Assembly: GCA_913778765.1 (NCBI GenBank)
Contig: CAJYXO010000019.1
Coordinates: forward strand, 1-64,000
DNA from: an uncultured Massilia sp.
GTDB taxonomy: Bacteria > Pseudomonadota > Gammaproteobacteria > Burkholderiales > Burkholderiaceae_D
Direction of reading: 5' to 3'
Length of the DNA stretch: 64,000 nt
Positions 38,769 through 48,118 of this stretch are shown one piece after another. Positions within the stretch are counted from its first letter, which is position 1; each line of letters opens with the position of its first letter. The notes beneath the pieces were generated by a model. It searched no databases, had not been told where the DNA came from, and was given only the letters and a program-made list of their open reading frames with translations. Position numbers and translations under genes: made by a program.

Positions 38769-38798
38769 ATGCGCCAGATCACCATCCCGCCGTCGTAG
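38769..38798 (+). CDS. Possible 9-residue leader peptide (MRQITIPPS)
   Basis: This short frame is preceded by ACGGAGAC, and the same string precedes the PHB depolymerase start at 38908. The two sites share a 14-15-nt block, AAACG[T/A]ACGGAGAC. It may be a leader peptide, a relic of a truncated gene, or a chance duplication of the ribosome-binding region. Confidence 0.25.
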   Translation: MRQITIPPS

Positions 38799-38907
38799 TC
38801 TCCCCAGCCCGCGTCACCGCTGCCCGTTTCACCGATTCCTGCAAGACCCGGGCGGCATCCGCTCGTCCGGCGCAAGACCATTGATAAAACGAACGGAGAC
38901 TCCAAGC

Positions 38908-40656
38908 ATGGCATTCACCTTTCATCGGGCAGCCCACCAGCTGGCCGCAGCCTCACTCGCCCTCCTCGCCTGCACCGGCACAGCGCACGGCCAGGTCACC
39001 GCCGGCCCCGGCGCCTGGAGCAGCAACCAGACCTGGGGCGCGGATGCGGTCAACGGCGGCAACCTGACCGGCTACTTCTACTGGCCAGCCACGCAGCCGA
39101 CCCTGGCCGGCAAGCGCGCGCTGGTGCTGGTGCTGCACGGCTGCGCCCAGACCGCCAGCGGCGACGTCATCGACGGCAGCAGCGACAAGGGTTTCAACTG
39201 GAAAACCGTGGCCGACCAGTACGGCGCCGTGATCCTGGCGCCGAACGCCACCGGCAACGTCTCCGGCAGCCACTGCTGGGACTACAGCCGCACCAACCAC
39301 AGCCGCACCACCGGCCATGAATTCGTGCTGCTCGACCTGATCCAGCGCTTCGTCAACAACAGCCAGTACGCGATCGATCCGAAGCAGGTGTACGTGGCCG
39401 GCCTGTCCTCGGGCGGCGGCGAGACCATGGTGCTGGCCTGCCTGGCGCCGGACATCTTTGCCGGCGCCGGCATCAACGCCGGGCCGCCGCCGGGCACCAC
39501 GGCCCTGCAGATCGGCTCGGTCCCCTCCGGCTACACGGCCACCACCGCAGCCAACAACTGCAAGGCGCTGGCCGGCAGCTATGCGTCCTCGTTCTCGACC
39601 CAGATCGCCGGCGTGATCTGGGGCACCAGCGATTACACGGTGTCCCAGCAGTACGGGCCACTGGATGCACAGGCGATGCGCCTGGCCTACGGCGGCGCCT
39701 ACACCAAGGGCGCCACGGCCAGCGTCGCCGGCGGCGGCAGCAACATCCCCTACACGGACGCCAACGGCAAGCTGCGCACCAGCGAGATCACGGTCACCGG
39801 CATGGGCCACGCCTGGCCGGCCGGCACGGGCGGCCAGAACAGCAATTACGTCGACGCCACCCACGTCAACTACCCGGCCTTCGTGATGGATTTCTGGTTC
39901 AAGAACAACCTGCGCGTGGCACAGGTAGGGCCGCCGACGGTGAACAGCTGCAGCGCCAGCGTGTCCGGCGCCACCGCCACCATTTCCGGCACCGGCTCGG
40001 ATAGTGCGGGCACGATCTCCAGCTACCGTGTCACCCTGAACGGCCCGACCCCGGTCAACGACGCCGCCGCCGGCAGCGGCGCCAGCTTCAGCAAGGCCTA
40101 CGCCAACCTCGCCAACGGCTATTACACGGGAAGCGTGACGGCGACCGACAGCGGCACCGGCCTGACCTCGTCCGCCTGCAACATCGCCCAGTTCCTGGTC
40201 GGCAGCGCGCCGGCACTGCAGCCCCCCGGCGGCCTGGCGGTCGGCAGCACGACGTCGAACAGCGTCAGCCTCACCTGGAGCGCGGCCAGCGGCGCCACCG
40301 GCTACAACGTCTACCGCAACGGCAGCCGCGTCAACGCCAGCCCCGTCACCGCCACCAGCTATACCGATGGCAGCCTGGCGGCCAGCACCACCTACAGCTA
40401 CCAGGTGTCGTCGACGGGCAGCAACGGCGAAAGCGCGCTGTCCGGCGCGGTCAGCGCGACCACCAAGTCGAGCTGGACCTGCACTGCGACGACGTCCAGC
40501 AACTACGCCCACGTCCAGGCCGGGCGCGCCCACGACAGCGGCGGCTATGCGCTGGCGAACGGTTCGAACCAGAACATGGGGCTGGACAATGTCTTCTATA
40601 CCGCCACGCTGGCCCAGACCTCGCCGGGCTATTACGTGATCGGCAATTGCCCCTGA
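38908..40656 (+). CDS. Extracellular short-chain-length polyhydroxyalkanoate (PHB) depolymerase
   Basis: The 582-residue secreted esterase degrades extracellular poly(3-hydroxybutyrate). A signal peptide ends near CTGTAHG. The catalytic domain has the oxyanion motif VLHGCAQ, the lipase box GLSSGGG (S167), and ASP/HIS positions in the IWGTSDYTV and TGMGHAWP segments. An Ig-like region around 335-430 and a fibronectin type III domain at about 435-525 (PPGGLAVGSTTSNSVSLTWS) act as a linker. The C-terminal segment starting WTCTATTSSNYAHVQAGRA is a probable polymer-binding domain. The start at 38908 follows CGGAGAC. A bidirectional terminator follows at 40672-40699. The type II pathway is expected for export, but no such genes are here. 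Confidence 0.9.
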   Translation: MAFTFHRAAHQLAAASLALLACTGTAHGQVTAGPGAWSSNQTWGADAVNGGNLTGYFYWPATQPTLAGKRALVLVLHGCAQTASGDVIDGSSDKGFNWKTVADQYGAVILAPNATGNVSGSHCWDYSRTNHSRTTGHEFVLLDLIQRFVNNSQYAIDPKQVYVAGLSSGGGETMVLACLAPDIFAGAGINAGPPPGTTALQIGSVPSGYTATTAANNCKALAGSYASSFSTQIAGVIWGTSDYTVSQQYGPLDAQAMRLAYGGAYTKGATASVAGGGSNIPYTDANGKLRTSEITVTGMGHAWPAGTGGQNSNYVDATHVNYPAFVMDFWFKNNLRVAQVGPPTVNSCSASVSGATATISGTGSDSAGTISSYRVTLNGPTPVNDAAAGSGASFSKAYANLANGYYTGSVTATDSGTGLTSSACNIAQFLVGSAPALQPPGGLAVGSTTSNSVSLTWSAASGATGYNVYRNGSRVNASPVTATSYTDGSLAASTTYSYQVSSTGSNGESALSGAVSATTKSSWTCTATTSSNYAHVQAGRAHDSGGYALANGSNQNMGLDNVFYTATLAQTSPGYYVIGNCP

Positions 40657-40671
40657 AATGGTTCTGCAATG

Positions 40672-40699
40672 AAAAAGCGGCGCCCTCGGGCGCCGCTTT
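40672..40699. terminator. Bidirectional terminator between convergent genes
   Basis: A 12-bp stem (40674-40685 with 40688-40699) is flanked by an A run on one side and a short T run on the other. It lies 16 nt after the PHB depolymerase stop and 24 nt before the end of the opposed PEP-CTERM gene, so it can serve both. Confidence 0.75.
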
Positions 40700-40723
40700 C
40701 ATGGAGAGACAAGCCGGATCGGC

Positions 40724-41230
40724 TCAGCGCTTGCGGCGACGCACCAGCGCCAGGCCGAGCAGGCCGACGCCCAGCAGGCCGACCGAGAGCGGCTCCGGCA
40801 CGGCGTTGTCCTTCTGCAGGCGGAAGGCATAGTTCACGAAGGGATAAGGGTCGTTGCCCGTGTACGGGTGGTCCTTCACCATCGCCGAGCTGTCGCTCCA
40901 GCCGTCGTAGAAACCGTTACCGTTCTGGTCGATCTTGTAATCCTGGGCGTACTCGCCGCGCAAGCTGCTGTAGCCATAGATGTCGTACCAGGCCTTGCCG
41001 TTGATGTCGGCGACGTTCGGGCCGATGGTCGAGATCAGGTAGTCGCTCGCGGAACCGCCGAACAGCAGCGCGGCGGCTTCCTGGCCGCTCAGGACGCTCG
41101 GGGCCGGATTGGCCATCCAGTAGGCGCCGCTGTACAGGTCCCATTGGCCGACGAAAATCGGCGCTGCCGAGGCGACGGCGGAAATGCCCAGCAGGACAGT
41201 GGCAAGAAGGTGGCGGATCGATTTCATCAT
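40724..41230 (-). CDS. PEP-CTERM sorting-signal protein
   Basis: The 168-residue exported protein has a signal peptide (MMKSIRHLLATVLLGISAVASA). Its C-terminus is the PEP-CTERM tripartite signal: AVPEPLSVG, a hydrophobic helix LLGVGLLGLALV and the basic tail RRRKR. Such proteins are cleaved by exosortase (EpsH/XrtA) and usually go to the cell surface or biofilm matrix. The middle, with FDG-like and Tyr/Asn/Asp-rich stretches, matches no domain I know. No exosortase or polysaccharide cluster lies in the window. Confidence 0.88.
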   Translation of the reverse strand: MMKSIRHLLATVLLGISAVASAAPIFVGQWDLYSGAYWMANPAPSVLSGQEAAALLFGGSASDYLISTIGPNVADINGKAWYDIYGYSSLRGEYAQDYKIDQNGNGFYDGWSDSSAMVKDHPYTGNDPYPFVNYAFRLQKDNAVPEPLSVGLLGVGLLGLALVRRRKR

Positions 41231-41285
41231 GGCTCCTCGTTCGATACTGGATGAGAAGCAAGAATAATACCCGCAAGAAATTATT

Positions 41286-41312
41286 TCGCTAAATCAATTA
41301 CTTAGCGATAAG
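41286..41312 (-). terminator. Possible terminator after tatC
   Basis: TCGCTAA and TTAGCGA, separated by about 8-10 nt, form a short stem about 55 nt past the tatC stop. AT-rich sequence follows on the minus strand. The stem is weak in GC, so this is tentative. It would close the long mla-his-tat transcription block. Confidence 0.3.
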
Positions 41313-41365
41313 TTTGGCTTCAGACAAAAAGATTCTGTAAAGAATTTCGACAGAAAGCTGGACGC

Positions 41366-42118
41366 TTATGCGTGCTCTTCCGGGGCGCGCGTGACGCGCA
41401 CGAACACCGGCGCCATGATCAGGCCGAACTCGAACAGCAGCCACATCGGAATCGCCAGGGCCAGCTGGCTGACCACGTCCGGCGGCGTGACGACCGCGGC
41501 GATCACGAAGGCGCCGACGATCACGTAGGGGCGGATCGACTTCAGCTTCTCGACCGTGATGATGCCCATGCGGACCAGGATCACCACCACCACCGGCACC
41601 TCGAAGGTGGCGCCGAAGGCCAGGCACATCGAAATCACGAAGTCGAGGTAGTTCTCGATGTCGGGCATGACCGCGATCGAGGTCGGGGCGAAGTTGGTAA
41701 TGAAGTGGAACACGCGCCCGAACACGAAGAAGTAGCAGAACGCGACGCCGGCGATGAACAGCAGCGAGGACGAGATCACCAGCGGCAGCACCAGCCGCTT
41801 TTCGTGCGTGTACAAGCCGGGCGCGATGAAGGCCCAGGCCTGGTAGAACACCCAGGGCAGCGACAGGATCAGCGCCAGCACCAGGGTCACCTTCATCGGC
41901 ACCAGGAAAGGCGCGCTGACGCCGGTGGCGATCATCTTGGCGCCCACCGGCAGCGAGGCCAGCATCGGGGCGGCCAGGTAATCGTAGATCTGCGCCGGGC
42001 CCGGCCATGCGAGCAGGGCGATACAGACGATCGCGACCCCGATCACCGCCTTGACCAGGCGGTCGCGCAATTCGACCAGGTGCGAAATGAAGGTTTCGCC
42101 TGCGGCTTCGTCAGTCAT
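41366..42118 (-). CDS. tatC: Sec-independent protein translocase TatC
   Basis: TatC is the six-helix receptor that recognises twin-arginine signals and builds the translocase with TatA and TatB. The 250-residue protein starts FISHLVELRDRLVKAVIGV, the TatC hallmark. It also has PWVFYQAWAFIAPGLYTHEKRLVLP, a FEVPVVVVILVRMG segment, and DVVSQLALAIPMWLLFEFG near the end. It is last in the tatA-tatB-tatC run, 5 nt after tatB. A likely local client is the Tat-signal FAH protein at 37503. Confidence 0.96.
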   Translation of the reverse strand: MTDEAAGETFISHLVELRDRLVKAVIGVAIVCIALLAWPGPAQIYDYLAAPMLASLPVGAKMIATGVSAPFLVPMKVTLVLALILSLPWVFYQAWAFIAPGLYTHEKRLVLPLVISSSLLFIAGVAFCYFFVFGRVFHFITNFAPTSIAVMPDIENYLDFVISMCLAFGATFEVPVVVVILVRMGIITVEKLKSIRPYVIVGAFVIAAVVTPPDVVSQLALAIPMWLLFEFGLIMAPVFVRVTRAPEEHA

Positions 42119-42123
42119 CTAAG

Positions 42124-42633
42124 CTAGAAAAAGGAAGTATTGGATTTGGCGCCGGGACGGAACTTGCGCACGCGCGCCGCTCCGGACAGCACATGCTGGC
42201 GGCCGCCGTGGCGGTTCTTGTACCAGGCCGGAACGCTGGAGGTCTTGACCAGCTTCTTGCGGCGGAAGTCGCGCGCCTTGCGCTCGATGTCGTCGGCGGT
42301 GACGGTCGGCGCATGCGATCCGGCGGCATCGCCGCGCCAGGCCGATTCCACTTCGCCCAGGTGGGACGAAACCGTGTTCTCGACCTCGGAGCCGAAACTC
42401 TCGACCTCGGTCTTGAAACTGTGCGCGGTTTCCTGCACTTCCTTGTGCAGGTTGCGCAGCTCTTCCATTTCGATCTCGCGCGAGACTTCCGACTTCACCT
42501 CGTGCAGGTAGCGCTGGGCGCGGCCGTACAGGGTGCCGGCCATGCGCGCCACCTTGGGCAGCCGCTCGGGGCCGATCACGATCAGCGCGACCACCCCGAT
42601 GACGGCGAGTTTGGAAAGCCCGAGATCGATCAT
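42124..42633 (-). CDS. tatB: Sec-independent protein translocase TatB
   Basis: The 169-residue protein begins MIDLGLSKLAVIGVVALIVIGPERLPKVARMAG. This is one N-terminal membrane helix followed by the amphipathic helix and the GPERLP motif that distinguishes TatB. The long charged cytoplasmic tail (residues 45-169) is predicted to be helical and coiled. The frame is open for another 40 codons upstream, but family similarity and the tatA stop 19 nt upstream fix the ATG at 42633. Confidence 0.93.
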   Translation of the reverse strand: MIDLGLSKLAVIGVVALIVIGPERLPKVARMAGTLYGRAQRYLHEVKSEVSREIEMEELRNLHKEVQETAHSFKTEVESFGSEVENTVSSHLGEVESAWRGDAAGSHAPTVTADDIERKARDFRRKKLVKTSSVPAWYKNRHGGRQHVLSGAARVRKFRPGAKSNTSFF

Positions 42634-42652
42634 GAGAGCTGCTCGGTTCCTG

Positions 42653-42910
42653 TTACGAGCGGTTCTTTTCGCGCGTTTCGACGTCGATCGTGGTCGACGA
42701 CTTGTCGGCCACCTGCTGCGGCTGCTGTGGCTGCTGCGGCGGCACGTTGGCATTCGCCTGGCGCTCTTCCTCGCTGCCCTTCACGCCGTCCTTGAAGCCC
42801 TTGACGGCCTTGCCCAGGTCGGAACCCGCGTTCTTCAGCTTGCCGGTACCGAAGACCAGCACCACCACCACCAGCACGATCAGCCAGTGCCAAATACTCA
42901 ACGAACCCAT
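42653..42910 (-). CDS. tatA: Sec-independent protein translocase TatA
   Basis: TatA oligomers form the protein-conducting part of the Tat system. The 85-residue product starts [33 protein letters not shown], with the membrane helix, the FGTGKL hinge and an amphipathic helix ([11 protein letters not shown]). The tail has a Pro/Gln repeat ([10 protein letters not shown]). The ATG at 42910 follows AAGGAGAAAAC. It is first of the tatABC run and follows hinT by about 100 nt. Confidence 0.95.
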   Translation of the reverse strand: MGSLSIWHWLIVLVVVVLVFGTGKLKNAGSDLGKAVKGFKDGVKGSEEERQANANVPPQQPQQPQQVADKSSTTIDVETREKNRS

Positions 42911-43014
42911 TGTTTTCTCCTTGCGGGCGCATGCCCGAATTCGCATCAAGCCTGTGCGCAGTATAAGCGATGAAATACCGGAATAGTTTGTTTCCGGATG
43001 TTAAGGTTTGTAGA

Positions 43015-43389
43015 TCAAGTCCCCAGGCCGCGCCACGGACGCGGGCCGCCGTAGACGTGCAGGTGCAGGTGATAGACCTCCTGGCCGCCGTCCGGACCGC
43101 TGTTGATCAGGGTCTTGAAGCCGCCGCTGCGCTTGCCGTCCGGACCCTGCTTGACGGAAATGCCATGTTCGGCCGCCAGCTTCGGCGCCAGCGCCAGCAT
43201 CTTGCCGAGCACCGCCGCATGCGCGTCCGTGCAGTCGGACAGCGTGTCCACGTGCTGCTTCGGGATCACCAGCAGGTGCACCGGCGCGGCCGGGTTGATG
43301 TCCTTGAAGGCGAGCAGTTCGTCGTCCTCGTACACCACGTTTGCCGGGATCTGCCTGGCGGCGATCTTGCAGAAGATGCAGTTGTCCAT
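43015..43389 (-). CDS. hinT: HIT family purine nucleoside phosphoramidase (HinT)
   Basis: The 124-residue protein has the N-terminal zinc-like CIFCKIAARQIPANVVYEDD and the active-site triad motif HLHLHVYGG near residues 106-114. HinT hydrolyses AMP-lysine-type phosphoramidates. It is downstream of hisE in the his operon order common to betaproteobacteria. The hisE-hinT gap is 65 nt and holds no obvious terminator. Confidence 0.93.
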   Translation of the reverse strand: MDNCIFCKIAARQIPANVVYEDDELLAFKDINPAAPVHLLVIPKQHVDTLSDCTDAHAAVLGKMLALAPKLAAEHGISVKQGPDGKRSGGFKTLINSGPDGGQEVYHLHLHVYGGPRPWRGLGT

Positions 43390-43454
43390 GTTATCTCCAG
43401 TCAGCTCGTTATTTTATTCGGATCGGATGACAGCGCCGTGACGCGCAGGCCGGC

Positions 43455-43793
43455 TCAGTCCTTGCGCGCGGCCTTTTCCTCGAGCCCGGACAGGCCTTCG
43501 CGGCGCGCCAGCTCGTCCAGCACCTGCTGCGGCGTGAGGCCGAAGCGGGCCAGCAGGACGGCCGAATGGAACCACAGGTCGGCCACTTCGTACACCAGCT
43601 TGGACGCATCGGCGCCGGCGCGCACATCCTTGGCCGCCATCACGGTTTCGGTCGCTTCTTCGCCGATCTTCTTGAGGATCGCGTCGTCGCCCTTGGCGAA
43701 CAGCTTGGCCACATAGGATGTCGACGGGTCGCCGCCGTGTTCCGGCTTGCGCGATTCCAGCACGTCGGCCAGGCGCTTCAGGATTTCGCTCAT
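43455..43793 (-). CDS. hisE: Phosphoribosyl-ATP diphosphatase (HisE)
   Basis: The 112-residue all-helical protein carries out step two of histidine synthesis, converting PRATP to PRAMP. It has [15 protein letters not shown], the metal-binding acidic helix, and [21 protein letters not shown]-like residues ([13 protein letters not shown]). Its ATG overlaps the hisI stop by 4 nt. HisE and HisI are separate proteins here, rather than fused as in E. coli. Confidence 0.95.
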   Translation of the reverse strand: MSEILKRLADVLESRKPEHGGDPSTSYVAKLFAKGDDAILKKIGEEATETVMAAKDVRAGADASKLVYEVADLWFHSAVLLARFGLTPQQVLDELARREGLSGLEEKAARKD

Positions 43794-44230
43794 TGTTTCT
43801 TCTTGCTCTTCGAATCGGTATAGATGGCGCCCGGGTCTTTCAGCACGGGCTCGGCTTCAAACCAGTCGCCGTTCTCGAACTTCTGGAAGAAGCAGGAATG
43901 GCGGCCCGTATGGCAGGCGATGCCGCCGGCCTGCTCGACCTTCAGCAGCACCACGTCCTCGTCGCAGTCGAGGCGGATCTCCAGCACCTTCTGCACGTGG
44001 CCGGACTCTTCGCCCTTGTGCCACAGCTTCTTGCGCGAGCGGCTCCAGTACACCGCCTCGCCCAGTTCCACGGTCTTGGCCAGGGCTTCGCGGTTCATCC
44101 AGGCGAACATCAGGATGTCGCCGCTGCCCGCTTCCTGGGCGATCACCGGCACCAGGCCGTGCTCGTCCCACTGGATTTTCTTCAGCCAGGGCTGGGCCGG
44201 GATCGGGTGGTTCGTGGTCGGGGTTGCCAT
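43790..44230 (-). CDS. hisI: Phosphoribosyl-AMP cyclohydrolase (HisI)
   Basis: HisI opens the adenine ring of phosphoribosyl-AMP in step three. The 146-residue protein has the typical [16 protein letters not shown], then [18 protein letters not shown], with [13 protein letters not shown] and [10 protein letters not shown] supplying zinc-binding cysteines. The ATG at 44230 (MATPTTNH) is one base from the hisF stop and gives normal family length. The frame upstream remains open but is unlike HisI. Confidence 0.95.
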   Translation of the reverse strand: MATPTTNHPIPAQPWLKKIQWDEHGLVPVIAQEAGSGDILMFAWMNREALAKTVELGEAVYWSRSRKKLWHKGEESGHVQKVLEIRLDCDEDVVLLKVEQAGGIACHTGRHSCFFQKFENGDWFEAEPVLKDPGAIYTDSKSKKKQ

Positions 44231-44231
44231 G

Positions 44232-44993
44232 TCAGTCCAATCGCATCGGGATGCCGCGGGTCTGCATGAAGCGCTTCGCTTCGCCGACCGTGTGCTGCCC
44301 GTAGTGGAAGATGCTGGCGGCCAGCACCGCATCGGCGTGACCTTCCAGGATGCCGTCGGCCAGGTCCTGCAGGCCGCCCACGCCGCCCGAGGCGATCACG
44401 GGGATGCCGACCGCGTCCGAGACGGCGCGCGTCAGGCCGAGGTCGAAGCCGGAGCGGGTGCCGTCGCGGTCCATGCTGGTCAGCAGCAGCTCGCCGGCGC
44501 CCAGGCTTTCCATTTTACGCGCCCACTCGACCGCATCGAGGCCGGTCGGATTGCGGCCGCCGTGGGTGAAGACTTCCCACTTGCCGGGCGCGACCTGCTT
44601 GGCGTCGATGGCGACGACGATGCACTGCGAGCCGTGCTTCTGCGAAGCGTCGTGCACCAATTGCGGGTTGGTCACGGCCGAGGTGTTCATCGACACCTTG
44701 TCGGCGCCGGCGTTCAGCAGCCGGCGCACGTCCTCGACCTTGCGCACGCCGCCGCCGACGGTGAGCGGAATGAACACGGTGGAAGCGACCGCTTCGATGA
44801 TCGGCAGGATCAGGTCGCGGCCGTCGCTCGATGCGGTGATGTCGAGGAAGGTGATCTCGTCGGCGCCCTGGCCATCGTAGCGGCGCGCGATCTCGACCGG
44901 GTCGCCGGCATCGCGCAGCTCGGTGAAATTGACGCCCTTGACCACGCGGCCGCCGGTGACGTCCAGGCAGGGGATGATGCGTTTTGCGAGCAT
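44232..44993 (-). CDS. hisF: Imidazole glycerol phosphate synthase subunit HisF
   Basis: HisF is the cyclase half of IGP synthase. It uses ammonia channelled from HisH to convert PRFAR to IGP and AICAR. The 253-residue TIM barrel begins [23 protein letters not shown]. Catalytic aspartates lie in CLDV (D11) and in [14 protein letters not shown] (about D130). It is separated from hisA by 4 nt and from hisI by 1 nt. Confidence 0.97.
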   Translation of the reverse strand: MLAKRIIPCLDVTGGRVVKGVNFTELRDAGDPVEIARRYDGQGADEITFLDITASSDGRDLILPIIEAVASTVFIPLTVGGGVRKVEDVRRLLNAGADKVSMNTSAVTNPQLVHDASQKHGSQCIVVAIDAKQVAPGKWEVFTHGGRNPTGLDAVEWARKMESLGAGELLLTSMDRDGTRSGFDLGLTRAVSDAVGIPVIASGGVGGLQDLADGILEGHADAVLAASIFHYGQHTVGEAKRFMQTRGIPMRLD

Positions 44994-44997
44994 AAAA

Positions 44998-45774
44998 TCA
45001 GGCCTGCGCCCCTTCGGTCAGCTCATCCGCCCGCTCCTGCGCACTGGCCAGGTCGAGCGTGCCTTCATAGATCGAGCGGCCGCAGATCACGCCTTCGATG
45101 CCTTCGTCCTGCACCGCGCACAGGGCTTCGACGTCGGCCAGGTTGTGCAGTCCGCCGGAAGCGATGATCGGCACCTTGACGGCCTGCGCCAGGCGCACGG
45201 TCGCTTCGATGTTCACGCCGCCCATCATGCCGTCGCGGCCGATGTCGGTGTAGACGATCGATTCGACGCCGTAGCCTTCGAACTTCTTGGCCAGGTCGAT
45301 GACTTCGTGGCCCGACATCTTGCTCCAGCCGTCGGTGGCCACTTTGCCGTCCTTGGCGTCCAGGCCGACGATGATCGAGCCCGGGAAGGCGCCGCAGGCG
45401 TCGTGCAGGAAGCCCGGGTTCTTCACCGCGGCGGTGCCGACGATGATGTAGGTGATGCCGTCGTCCAGGTAGCGCTCGATGGTGTCGAGGTCGCGGATGC
45501 CGCCGCCCAGCTGGACCGGGATCTCGTCCAGGTCATTGTCCGCGGCGTAGTCCTGCACCACCTGCAGGATCGATTTGATGGCGTCTTCGTTCTTCGGCTT
45601 GCCGGCAAAGGCGCCGTTCAGGTCGACCAGGTGCAGGCGGCGCGCACCCTTCTTCAGCCAGTGCAGCGCCATCTCGGCGGGATCTTCGGAGAACACGGTG
45701 GCGAGGTCCATATCGCCCTGTTTCAGGCGAACGCAGTGACCGTCTTTCAGGTCGATGGCGGGGATCAGCAGCAT
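44998..45774 (-). CDS. hisA: ProFAR isomerase (HisA)
   Basis: HisA isomerises ProFAR to PRFAR. The 258-residue barrel starts [20 protein letters not shown], with the catalytic D8, and has the second aspartate in [21 protein letters not shown]-like and [14 protein letters not shown] phosphate-binding segments are present. The frame is open well upstream through hisH, so the ATG at 45774 is set by family similarity. It lies 13 nt after hisH and 4 nt before hisF. Confidence 0.97.
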   Translation of the reverse strand: MLLIPAIDLKDGHCVRLKQGDMDLATVFSEDPAEMALHWLKKGARRLHLVDLNGAFAGKPKNEDAIKSILQVVQDYAADNDLDEIPVQLGGGIRDLDTIERYLDDGITYIIVGTAAVKNPGFLHDACGAFPGSIIVGLDAKDGKVATDGWSKMSGHEVIDLAKKFEGYGVESIVYTDIGRDGMMGGVNIEATVRLAQAVKVPIIASGGLHNLADVEALCAVQDEGIEGVICGRSIYEGTLDLASAQERADELTEGAQA

Positions 45775-45787
45775 GGTCGTAAAAAGT

Positions 45788-46429
45788 TTAAGGATTCCAG
45801 TGGATGAAATTGCGGTACAGGCGCAGGCCGGCGGCCGCGCTTTTCTCGGGGTGGAACTGGGTGGCGACGACGTTGTCGCGCGCGACCGCGCAGCAGTAGG
45901 CGCCGCCGTAGTCGGCTTCGCCGATGGTGTCGGCAGGGTTGTCGGGCTGGGCGTAATAGCTGTGCACGAAGTAGAAATACGCGCCGTCCTCGACGCCTTC
46001 CCACAGCGGATGCGCGCGCACCTGGCGCACGCGGTTCCAGCCCATCTGCGGCACCTTGAAGCGCGAGCCGTCGGCCTGCAGCTTGCCGTCGAGCTGGAAG
46101 CGCACGACCTTGCCCGGCAACAGGCCCAGGCCCGGCGTGCCTTCGTTCTCTTCGCTCGCATCGAACAGCATCTGCTCGCCCACGCAGACGCCCATCACCG
46201 GACGGGTCTTCATGGCGCGCAGCACGGCTTCCTCGGCGCCGGATGCGCGCAGGCTGTGCATGCAGTCGCGCATCGCGCCCTGGCCCGGCAGGACCACGCG
46301 GTCGGCGCTGTCGATGTCGGCTGCCTGGCTGGAGACGATCACCTCGGCTTCAGGGTCGGCGGCGCGCAGCGCCTGCGCCACCGAGCGCAGGTTGCCGAGA
46401 CCGTCGACCACAACAATTTTATTGGCCAT
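45788..46429 (-). CDS. hisH: Imidazole glycerol phosphate synthase subunit HisH
   Basis: HisH is the class I glutaminase partner of HisF. The 213-residue protein starts [17 protein letters not shown] and has the nucleophile elbow [13 protein letters not shown] with the active-site cysteine near residue 80. The catalytic His/Glu pair is in [10 protein letters not shown]. It sits between hisB and hisA, 10 nt from hisB. Confidence 0.96.
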   Translation of the reverse strand: MANKIVVVDGLGNLRSVAQALRAADPEAEVIVSSQAADIDSADRVVLPGQGAMRDCMHSLRASGAEEAVLRAMKTRPVMGVCVGEQMLFDASEENEGTPGLGLLPGKVVRFQLDGKLQADGSRFKVPQMGWNRVRQVRAHPLWEGVEDGAYFYFVHSYYAQPDNPADTIGEADYGGAYCCAVARDNVVATQFHPEKSAAAGLRLYRNFIHWNP

Positions 46430-46439
46430 GATCGATCGC

Positions 46440-47030
46440 TTACAGGCTGCCCTTGGTGGACGGGATCGTGCCCAGCGCGCGCTCGTCGAGCTCGGACGCC
46501 ATGCGCAGCGCGCGGCCGAAGGCCTTGAACACGGTCTCGCACTGGTGGTGGGCGTTCACGCCGCGCAGGTTGTCCACGTGCAGGGTCACGCCGGCGTGGT
46601 TGACGAAGCCGCGGAAGAACTCGATGGTCAGGTCGACGTCGAACTTGCCGATGGTGGCGCGGGTGAACGGTACGTGCCAGTCCAGGCCCGGGCGGCCGGA
46701 AAAGTCGATCACCACGCGCGACAGCGCCTCGTCCAGCGGCACGTAGGCATGGCCGTAGCGGCGGATGCCCTTCTTGTCGCCGATCGCCTTGGCGACCGCC
46801 ATGCCGAGCGTGATGCCGGTGTCCTCGACGGTATGGTGGTCGTCGATGTGCAGGTCGCCGACGGCCTCCACTTCGAGGTCGATCAGGCCATGGCGGGCGA
46901 TCTGGTCCAGCATATGGTCGAGGAAGGGGACGCCGGTGTTCAGTTTCTGGACGCCGGTGCCGTCGAGATTCAGCGCGACGCGGATCTGCGTCTCGCTGGT
47001 GTTGCGGGTGATTTCTGCGGTGCGGGTCAT
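46440..47030 (-). CDS. hisB: Imidazoleglycerol-phosphate dehydratase (HisB)
   Basis: The 196-residue monofunctional dehydratase makes imidazole acetol phosphate. It has the manganese-binding histidine motifs [13 protein letters not shown] and [14 protein letters not shown], and near the end [17 protein letters not shown]. It lacks the N-terminal histidinol-phosphatase domain of the E. coli enzyme, so histidinol-phosphate phosphatase must be encoded elsewhere. Its ATG overlaps the hisC stop by 1 nt. Confidence 0.97.
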   Translation of the reverse strand: MTRTAEITRNTSETQIRVALNLDGTGVQKLNTGVPFLDHMLDQIARHGLIDLEVEAVGDLHIDDHHTVEDTGITLGMAVAKAIGDKKGIRRYGHAYVPLDEALSRVVIDFSGRPGLDWHVPFTRATIGKFDVDLTIEFFRGFVNHAGVTLHVDNLRGVNAHHQCETVFKAFGRALRMASELDERALGTIPSTKGSL

Positions 47031-48118
47031 TACAGGGAAGCCTTCAGGGCATTCAGGAATACGGAATTCTCTTCCGGGGTGCTGACCGTCACGCGGATGC
47101 AGTTGGCCAGCAATTCGTGCATTTTACTCAAATTTTTAATCAGTACCCGTTCGGCGAACAGTTTAGCGCAGGTGCGCTCGGCGTCCGGTACGCGCAGGGT
47201 GATGAAATTCGCGCTCGACGGGAACACGGTCACGCCCGGCAGTTCGGCCAGGGCCGCGGCCAGTTCGCTCCGCGCTTCGTTCAGCTTGGCCGCCTGCTCG
47301 TCCAGCACGGCCAGGTGGTCGAGGGCAAACTCGGCCGCCACCTGGGTCAGCACGTTGATGTTGTAGGGCGGACGCACCTTGTCGAACTGCGCCAGCAAGG
47401 CGGGCGCGGCAGCCAGGTAGCCGAGGCGGATGCCGGCCAGGCCCAGCTTCGACAGCGTGCGCATCACCATCAGGTTCGGGTACCGCGGCAGGCGCCCCAT
47501 GAAGCTGGTGCGGGCGAAGGGTTGATACGCTTCGTCGACGACGGCGATGCCGCTGTCGCCCAGCGCCTCGATGATGGCGACCATGTCGTCTTCATCGTAC
47601 AGGTTGCCGGTCGGGTTGTTCGGGTAGGCCAGGAATACCACCGCCGGCTTGTGCTTTTCAATCGCGGCCAGCATCGCCGCGCGGTCGAGCGAGAAGTCGG
47701 CCTTCAAGGGCACACCCACGTAATCCATGCCGGCAAACTGGGCCGAGCGCTGGAACATCACGAAGGCCGGGCTCGGGGCCATCAGCACGGCCCTCTTGTC
47801 CTGGCGCGCGGTGGCGGTGGCGATGATGCTGATGATCTCGTCCGAGCCGTTGCCGAGGATGACGTCGAAGCCGGCCGGGACGCCGAGCTTGTCGCGGATC
47901 TTCTGCTTCAGCGTGGTATAGGCCGGCACCGGATAGCGGTTCAGGACGGCGTCCGACAGGCGCTGCGCCAGTTCCTGGCGCAGGTTCTCCGGCAGCTCGT
48001 AGGGATTCTCCATCGCGTCGAGCTTGATGTAGCCGCTGGCGTCGGCGACGTTGTAGCTGTGCACAGCACGGACGTCGTCGCGGATCGTGTTGGCGATGAG
48101 GGTGTCGATGCTGGTCAT
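47030..48118 (-). CDS. hisC: Histidinol-phosphate aminotransferase (HisC)
   Basis: The 362-residue PLP enzyme transaminates imidazole acetol phosphate. It has the class II aminotransferase signature [39 protein letters not shown] and the PLP lysine in [16 protein letters not shown]. The ATG at 48118 is set by [17 protein letters not shown] and overlaps the stop codon of the upstream methyltransferase gene by 4 nt (ATGA). It is followed directly by hisB. Confidence 0.96.
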   Translation of the reverse strand: MTSIDTLIANTIRDDVRAVHSYNVADASGYIKLDAMENPYELPENLRQELAQRLSDAVLNRYPVPAYTTLKQKIRDKLGVPAGFDVILGNGSDEIISIIATATARQDKRAVLMAPSPAFVMFQRSAQFAGMDYVGVPLKADFSLDRAAMLAAIEKHKPAVVFLAYPNNPTGNLYDEDDMVAIIEALGDSGIAVVDEAYQPFARTSFMGRLPRYPNLMVMRTLSKLGLAGIRLGYLAAAPALLAQFDKVRPPYNINVLTQVAAEFALDHLAVLDEQAAKLNEARSELAAALAELPGVTVFPSSANFITLRVPDAERTCAKLFAERVLIKNLSKMHELLANCIRVTVSTPEENSVFLNALKASL

